Assembly (NCBI GenBank): GCA_964383855.1
Contig: CAYLIP010000086.1
Span: forward strand, 1-8,632
Length of the DNA: 8,632 nucleotides
From: CAZHAC01 sp964383855
Lineage (GTDB): Bacteria > Chloroflexota > Dormibacteria > Dormibacterales > Dormibacteraceae
Direction: 5' to 3'
Notes under the pieces: model-generated
What the model was told of the DNA's origin: nothing
The model's database searches: none
What the model saw: only the letters and a program-made list of their open reading frames with translations
Made by a program: the position numbers and the translations under genes
Shown here: one piece after another, positions 6,003 through 8,632 of the stretch
Position numbering within the stretch: position 1 is the stretch's first letter
Layout: the number at the start of each line of letters is the position of its first letter

Positions 6003-6428
6003 ATGGAAGAGCCCCTCGACGATGGCATCAACACCCGTGTCCCCCACCGCGTCCGCGAGGCCTTGGAGAGCATCGCCAAGGATCGAGGCGTGAACCCGCT
6101 CACCTTCGCGCGGACGCTGCTCGACGAGGGGCTCCGTCGCGAGCGGCATCCGGGCATCGTCTTCCGAGACGCTCCGGCCGGACGGCGGGCGTCGATCGAA
6201 GGCCGGCGCCTCGATGTCTGGCAGGTCATGGAAACGGTCTGGGAATCCAAGGGCGATGTCGCGGCAGCCGCGCGCTATCTCGGACTTCGACCCGAGCAGG
6301 TGCAGGCCGCGGTCGGCTACTACACCGACTTTCAGGATGAGGTCGACTCGTGGATCCGCCGCAACCATGAGGAGGCGGAGCGCCTCGAGGAGCGCTGGAA
6401 GAGAGAGCAGGCCGCTCTCCGCAGGTGA
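6003..6428 (+). CDS. DUF433-like antitoxin with N-terminal ribbon-helix-helix-like segment
   Basis: A 141-aa protein. Residues 9-43 (INTRVPHRVREALES onward) look like a ribbon-helix-helix or short DNA-binding module. Residues 48-110 match the DUF433 pattern: HPGIVFRDAPAGRRASI, then a helical part with VWQVMETV and AAARYLGLRPEQVQAA, which is helix-turn-helix-like. The C-terminus is a charged helix (EEAERLEERWKREQ). DUF433 proteins pair with DUF5615 PIN-like toxins, and exactly such a gene follows with a 4-nt overlap. I chose ATG 6003 because it sits 10 nt after a -10 box. A GTG at 5973 would add 10 residues but lies upstream of that box. Expected to bind the toxin and repress its own promoter. 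Confidence 0.75.
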   Translation: MEEPLDDGINTRVPHRVREALESIAKDRGVNPLTFARTLLDEGLRRERHPGIVFRDAPAGRRASIEGRRLDVWQVMETVWESKGDVAAAARYLGLRPEQVQAAVGYYTDFQDEVDSWIRRNHEEAERLEERWKREQAALRR

Positions 6429-6784
6429 GGCTGCTGCTCGACGAGATGCTCGACGCCGCAATTGCCGAGCAACTCAGCGAACGAGGTCACGACGTGGAAG
6501 CCGTCCAGGGCAACCCCGAACTCGAGGGGAAGACGGATCCCGACCTAATGCGAGCGGCCGCTGAGCGGCGGCGCGTCTTGGTTACGGACAACGTGCAGGA
6601 CTTCGCGCGGCTGCACCAGCAGGTCGTGAGGTCCGGCGAATCGCACAACGGGATTCTGCTCGTCTCCCCCAGGCGATACCCGCGCGCCAAGGGAACCATC
6701 CGGATATGGGTGGACGGGCTGGACAAGTTCATCCGCGGCCACGACAAGGACTCGCTCGAGAATCAGATCTATTGGCTTCCATGA
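6425..6784 (+). CDS. DUF5615 PIN-like toxin (Mut7-C-type RNase)
   Basis: A 119-aa protein starting RLLLDEMLD, the usual opening of DUF5615/PIN-like proteins, with D6 and E7 as first acidic residues. GHDVEAVQG (21-29), the SD-like TDPDLMRAA (37-45) and VLVTDNVQDFARL (51-63, D55 and D59) follow the family order. It is probably a metal-dependent RNase that slows growth when free of its antitoxin. The GTG start at 6425-6427 overlaps the antitoxin stop as GTGA, so translation is coupled. The usual family sequence after LVT is D-x-D-F; here it is DNVQDF, a small insertion that keeps the acidic residues. Length is normal for the family. The substrate is unknown. Confidence 0.75.
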   Translation: MRLLLDEMLDAAIAEQLSERGHDVEAVQGNPELEGKTDPDLMRAAAERRRVLVTDNVQDFARLHQQVVRSGESHNGILLVSPRRYPRAKGTIRIWVDGLDKFIRGHDKDSLENQIYWLP

Positions 6785-6787
6785 CGG

Positions 6788-6805
6788 CGCGCATACGCAT
6801 GCGCG
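6788..6805. terminator. Hairpin between convergent genes
   Basis: CGCGCAT-ACGC-ATGCGCG is a perfect 7-bp stem with a 4-nt loop, 3 nt after the PIN toxin stop and downstream of the SnoaL gene on the other strand. Its position suits a two-way terminator, although no T-tract follows in either direction. Confidence 0.5.
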
Positions 6806-6871
6806 GGCGTCGATAACCATCCTTCACGGTCGAGAGCTGGCATTGTCCGGAGTCGACCGGCGAGCCGAGCC

Positions 6872-7276
6872 CTACCGCATCACGGTCCGGTCCCCGCGCG
6901 GCACCAGCCAATCGGCGTGGCGGTGCACGAGCCGCCACTCAGGCTGCTTGGTGAACACCTCCGTGACGCGGAGCGTGCGTCCATTCGCGTAGTGCTGCAG
7001 TCCGACGCGGCAGCCCATGTGCTCCGACACGTACTCCGCGAGCACCTCGAACTCATAACCCTGGGATGCGCCCCTTGAGGCGGCCCAGTCAAGGCGGTCC
7101 GAGACCTCGTGCCAGCCTCGCTCAACGCCTCCGAAAGCCCCCATCACGACGACGTCGTCGGTTCGGGCCCAAAGCTCCTTGTAGGCCGCGGCATCGCCCT
7201 GAACGAACCGCCCCTCGGAATGCTCCAGCCGCTGCATCAGGTCGGGCCAGTCGCCCTCGATCCGCCGCGCCGTCAT
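6872..7276 (-). CDS. SnoaL/NTF2-like (DUF4440-type) protein, second of a paralogous pair
   Basis: A 134-aa protein with the alpha+beta cone of the NTF2/SnoaL superfamily: an N-terminal helix pair (DLMQRLEHSEGRFVQGDAA), then YKELWARTDDVVVMGAFGG, then the strands RTLRVTEVF and WRLVHRHADW. Such proteins bind small molecules; some are isomerases, hydratases or cyclases, many have no known substrate. The frame is open 20 codons further upstream, but ATG 7276 overlaps the upstream gene's stop as ATGA, which fixes the start. It shares LW.x.DDV..MGA.G.VERGW and the HRHAD ending with that neighbour, so the two arose by tandem duplication. They are probably co-translated and may form a heterodimer. Specific function is not recognisable. 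Confidence 0.7.
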   Translation of the reverse strand: MTARRIEGDWPDLMQRLEHSEGRFVQGDAAAYKELWARTDDVVVMGAFGGVERGWHEVSDRLDWAASRGASQGYEFEVLAEYVSEHMGCRVGLQHYANGRTLRVTEVFTKQPEWRLVHRHADWLVPRGDRTVMR

Positions 7277-7710
7277 GACTTGCCGGCCTTCCGAGGGTCG
7301 ACGGGTGGGACATCCGCATGGCGATGGATCAGACACCAGAGCCCCTCGATCCGGCGATAGAGGTGCGTGACGCGGAGGGTCCTCTCCTCGAGTGCACCGT
7401 CGTCGAGACGTGCCGTCCGCCGCTCATAGCCGATTGAGTACGCGAGGTCGCCACTCTCCCCGACGGCGATCCGTTCGATCGTCGACTCGGAGCCGTCTTT
7501 GAACTTGGCGCCGACCCACCGGAAGGTTTCGCCCACATCCCTCCAGCCTCTCTCGACCGGTCCCAGAGCCCCCATCAAGGTGACGTCATCGCGGTGCGCC
7601 CAGAGCGCCATATACGGCTCGGGATCGCCCCGCCACATCGCCCTGAGGGCGTCGTCGACTCGGTCGATCGCGACCGCCAATGTCTCCTCCTGGGTTTCGG
7701 AATGTTGCAC
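7273..7710 (-). CDS. SnoaL/NTF2-like (DUF4440-type) protein, first of a paralogous pair
   Basis: A 145-aa protein of the NTF2/SnoaL superfamily. Helices at the N-terminus (AIDRVDDALRAMWRGD) lead to YMALWAHRDDVTLMGALG and PVERGWRDVG; RTLRVTHLYRR and LWCLIHRHAD form the closing sheet. The GTG start at 7710-7708 is fixed by a strong ribosome site GGGAGG 8 nt upstream. It is followed by its paralogue with an ATGA overlap and is divergent from a CGNR-type regulator. Pocket residues are not identifiable by eye, so a reaction cannot be assigned; the duplicated pair under one regulator suggests a small stress or metabolite-responsive module. Confidence 0.75.
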   Translation of the reverse strand: MQHSETQEETLAVAIDRVDDALRAMWRGDPEPYMALWAHRDDVTLMGALGPVERGWRDVGETFRWVGAKFKDGSESTIERIAVGESGDLAYSIGYERRTARLDDGALEERTLRVTHLYRRIEGLWCLIHRHADVPPVDPRKAGKS

Positions 7711-7718
7711 CGACGTTG

Positions 7719-7724
7719 CCTCCC
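7719..7724 (-). promoter_or_regulatory. Ribosome binding site of the first SnoaL-like gene
   Basis: GGGAGG on the minus strand, 8 nt before GTG 7710. It decides this non-ATG start. Confidence 0.75.
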
Positions 7725-7731
7725 GTCCTAT

Positions 7732-7750
7732 GTACCGGTTAAACTGGTAC
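7732..7750. promoter_or_regulatory. Palindromic operator between the SnoaL pair and the CGNR regulator
   Basis: GTACCGGTTAAACTGGTAC is a 19-bp near-perfect palindrome (one mismatched pair apart from the centre) and the most AT-rich spot in this divergent gap. It lies 22 bp before the regulator's likely ATG and 21 bp beyond the first SnoaL gene, so one bound protein could control both directions. The likely ligand is the adjacent CGNR protein. Clear -35 and -10 boxes are not visible. Confidence 0.55.
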
Positions 7751-7771
7751 GCGCATGTTAACGAGCAGCCG

Positions 7772-8398
7772 ATGACGGGTCAAGCCGCTTCTCGGATCCA
7801 CCCCGACCGCTCCGACTTCGTGTTCCGCAGTGGACGGCTGTGCCTCGACCTGGTCGCCACCCTTGGATCCCGACGCCGCCTGAACATCGAGCGTTTGCGA
7901 CGCCCGGAAGATGTGGACCGCTGGTTTGTCCAGGCCGGATTGACGAGGGAGCCGGCCGGGTGTACGGAGCAGGACCTTCGCTCCGTGACGGCGCTGCGAG
8001 AGGCGATCTACGAGGCAGTCATGTCGAACCCGCCGACTCCGGCGGCGGTGAGCGCGATCAACCGGTGGGCTGAGGAGACGCCCCTCACCCCGGTCCTCGA
8101 TGCGGGGGCTCGGGCGGTGACCTGGGCCGAGGGCGCGTCCTTGCCGAAGGCGCTATCGACGATCGCTCGCGATGCTGCCGACCTGATGTCGAATCCCCAG
8201 TTGATGGCGCGGATAAGAGAGTGCGCAGGCCCTGAGTGCACGCTGTTGTTCCTCGACTCGTCGCGGCCCGGCAAGCGTCGCTGGTGCTCGATGGACGATT
8301 GCGGCAATCAGGCAAAGAGCGCCGGCTTGCGAGAGAAGAGGCGCGCGGAACGACACCTGGGGAAGGCCGGTCTCGAGCACACACGAGGAGGCCGGTGA
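7772..8398 (+). CDS. ABATE-domain CGNR zinc-finger transcriptional regulator
   Basis: A 208-aa protein of the CGNR family. The N-terminal ABATE-like part (about 15-130) opens FVFRSGRLCLDLVATLGSRR, contains the helix LRSVTALREAIYEAV (69-83) and ends in a helical linker. The C-terminal zinc finger has C151 and C156 (RECAGPECTLLFLDSSR) and C172 and C177 (RWCSMDDCGNQ), with a basic tail for DNA contact. The family signature C-G-N-R reads CGNQ here, a substitution of the name-giving arginine. I chose ATG 7772; an ATG at 7730 in frame would add 14 residues but would overlap the palindrome. It is divergent from the SnoaL-like pair and probably controls it and itself in response to a small molecule. 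Family certain; target inferred. Confidence 0.85.
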   Translation: MTGQAASRIHPDRSDFVFRSGRLCLDLVATLGSRRRLNIERLRRPEDVDRWFVQAGLTREPAGCTEQDLRSVTALREAIYEAVMSNPPTPAAVSAINRWAEETPLTPVLDAGARAVTWAEGASLPKALSTIARDAADLMSNPQLMARIRECAGPECTLLFLDSSRPGKRRWCSMDDCGNQAKSAGLREKRRAERHLGKAGLEHTRGGR

Positions 8399-8437
8399 AC
8401 ATAAGGACGCCAAGCCAAGTGATGCCCGCCGCTCCGA

Positions 8438-8493
8438 GGAACCGTGAGGTCCTCGATCAGCTGGATAGGATCGAGCAGCGACCTCACGGTTCC
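8438..8493. repeat. Long inverted repeat left of att core 3, sharing the anticodon-stem motif
   Basis: GGAACCGTGAGGTC (8438-8451) and GACCTCACGGTTCC (8480-8493) are perfect 14-bp inverted arms. Inside them, CTCGATC (8452-8458) and GATCGAG (8469-8475) also pair, leaving a CAGC bulge and a 10-nt loop, so 21 base pairs can form. The right arm, extended by one base, is identical to 1866-1880. It starts 40 bp after the regulator's stop, so it might also end that transcript, but there is no T-tract. Confidence 0.65.
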
Positions 8494-8508
8494 GTACCAA
8501 GCGTCGGG

Positions 8509-8530
8509 TTGCTGCGCCGGTTGCTGCACG
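8509..8530. repeat. Arm-type direct repeats, left of att core 3
   Basis: TTGCTGCGCC (8509) and TTGCTGCACG (8521) have a 12-bp period and end 47 bp before the core, about one helical turn less than at cores 1 and 2. The flank on the other side of core 3 is outside the window. Confidence 0.6.
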
Positions 8531-8577
8531 GCACCGCCGTGCTGGCCCGCGCGGCGTCCAACTTCGTATTCAGAAAA

Positions 8578-8626
8578 TGGTCGGGGGCCCGGGATTCGAA
8601 CCCGGGGCCTCACGGTCCCGAAGCGG
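8578..8626 (-). repeat. tRNA-Pro(CGG) 3' fragment, att core copy 3
   Basis: Identical over 49 bp to copies 1 and 2 and like copy 2 for three further bases. tRNA positions 32-76 occupy 8622-8578 on the minus strand. TTCGTATTC lies at 8563-8571, with the following bases changed. The bases preceding the loop on the minus strand read GCCGC, which cannot form the anticodon stem, so this copy too is a displaced fragment. The intact tRNA-Pro gene, if the array is at its target, should lie beyond the right edge. Confidence 0.85.
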
Positions 8627-8632
8627 CCGGAT

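Larger units (their letters stand above)
5788..8577. mobile_element. Tandem tRNA-Pro unit B (PIN toxin-antitoxin, SnoaL pair, CGNR regulator), no integrase
   Basis: This unit runs from the start of tRNA fragment 2 to the base before fragment 3 (2,790 bp). Its ends share the 49-bp core in direct orientation and the arm-type repeats. It holds five genes in two groups: a plus-strand toxin-antitoxin pair, and a divergent regulator plus paired enzyme-like genes. No recombinase is encoded. Its cargo has nothing in common with unit A beyond carrying a toxin-antitoxin pair first. Element status is inferred. Confidence 0.5.

Noticed and set aside
7499..7771. Longer start for the CGNR regulator
   Set aside because: It would run antisense through the first SnoaL-like gene and the palindromic operator, and the extra residues have no family character.
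8308..8613. Minus-strand frame beginning MRPRVRIPGPRP over att core 3
   Set aside because: Same artefact as at core 2; it also runs antisense into the CGNR regulator gene.

Overview
The window looks like part of an actinobacterial chromosome. It is strongly GC-rich, uses GTG and TTG starts, has two toxin-antitoxin promoters with almost no leader, and carries families common in Actinobacteria (HisKA_3 sensor kinase, ABATE/CGNR regulator, SnoaL-like proteins, DUF5615 PIN-like toxin). I cannot name the species from sequence alone.

The organising feature is a 49-bp sequence present three times in the same orientation (1974-2022, 5788-5836, 8578-8626). Read on the minus strand it is the 3' part of a tRNA-Pro(CGG): anticodon loop with C-G-G anticodon, 3' anticodon strand, variable loop, T arm, acceptor strand, discriminator A and CCA. 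All three copies lack the 5' half of the tRNA. They look like attachment (att) cores left by site-specific recombination into a tRNA gene, and they cut the window into tandem units of 3,814 and 2,790 bp plus partial units on each side. Every copy whose flanks are visible sits between clusters of a short direct repeat, T-N-G-C-T-G-Y-(A), spaced exactly 12 bp. The clusters lie at nearly fixed distances from the core (47-59 bp on the left, 101-102 bp on the right). This is the layout expected of arm-type binding sites of a tyrosine integrase, but no integrase is encoded in either complete unit.

Layout. 1-1733 (+): C-terminal bulk of a membrane sensor histidine kinase. 1734-2148: att module 1. 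2149-5469 (-): a three-gene operon of a ribbon-helix-helix antitoxin, a MazF/PemK-like toxin and an 803-aa protein joining a TOTE-type archaeo-eukaryotic primase (AEP) domain to a superfamily 2 helicase. 5470-5972: promoter of that operon and att module 2. 6003-6784 (+): a second, unrelated toxin-antitoxin pair (DUF433-like antitoxin, DUF5615 PIN-like toxin). 6872-7710 (-): two overlapping paralogous SnoaL/NTF2-like genes, divergent from a CGNR zinc-finger regulator (7772-8398, +) with a 19-bp imperfect palindrome between them. 8399-8632: att module 3, cut by the window end.

Reading of the whole: a tandem array of small integrase-less cassettes at a tRNA-Pro site, each carrying a toxin-antitoxin pair that could stabilise it. 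One also carries a primase-helicase of a type linked to biological conflict, the other a small regulated metabolic or stress module. The tRNA identity, repeats and gene families are read directly from the sequence. Mobility, the arm-site role and the defence role are inferences.
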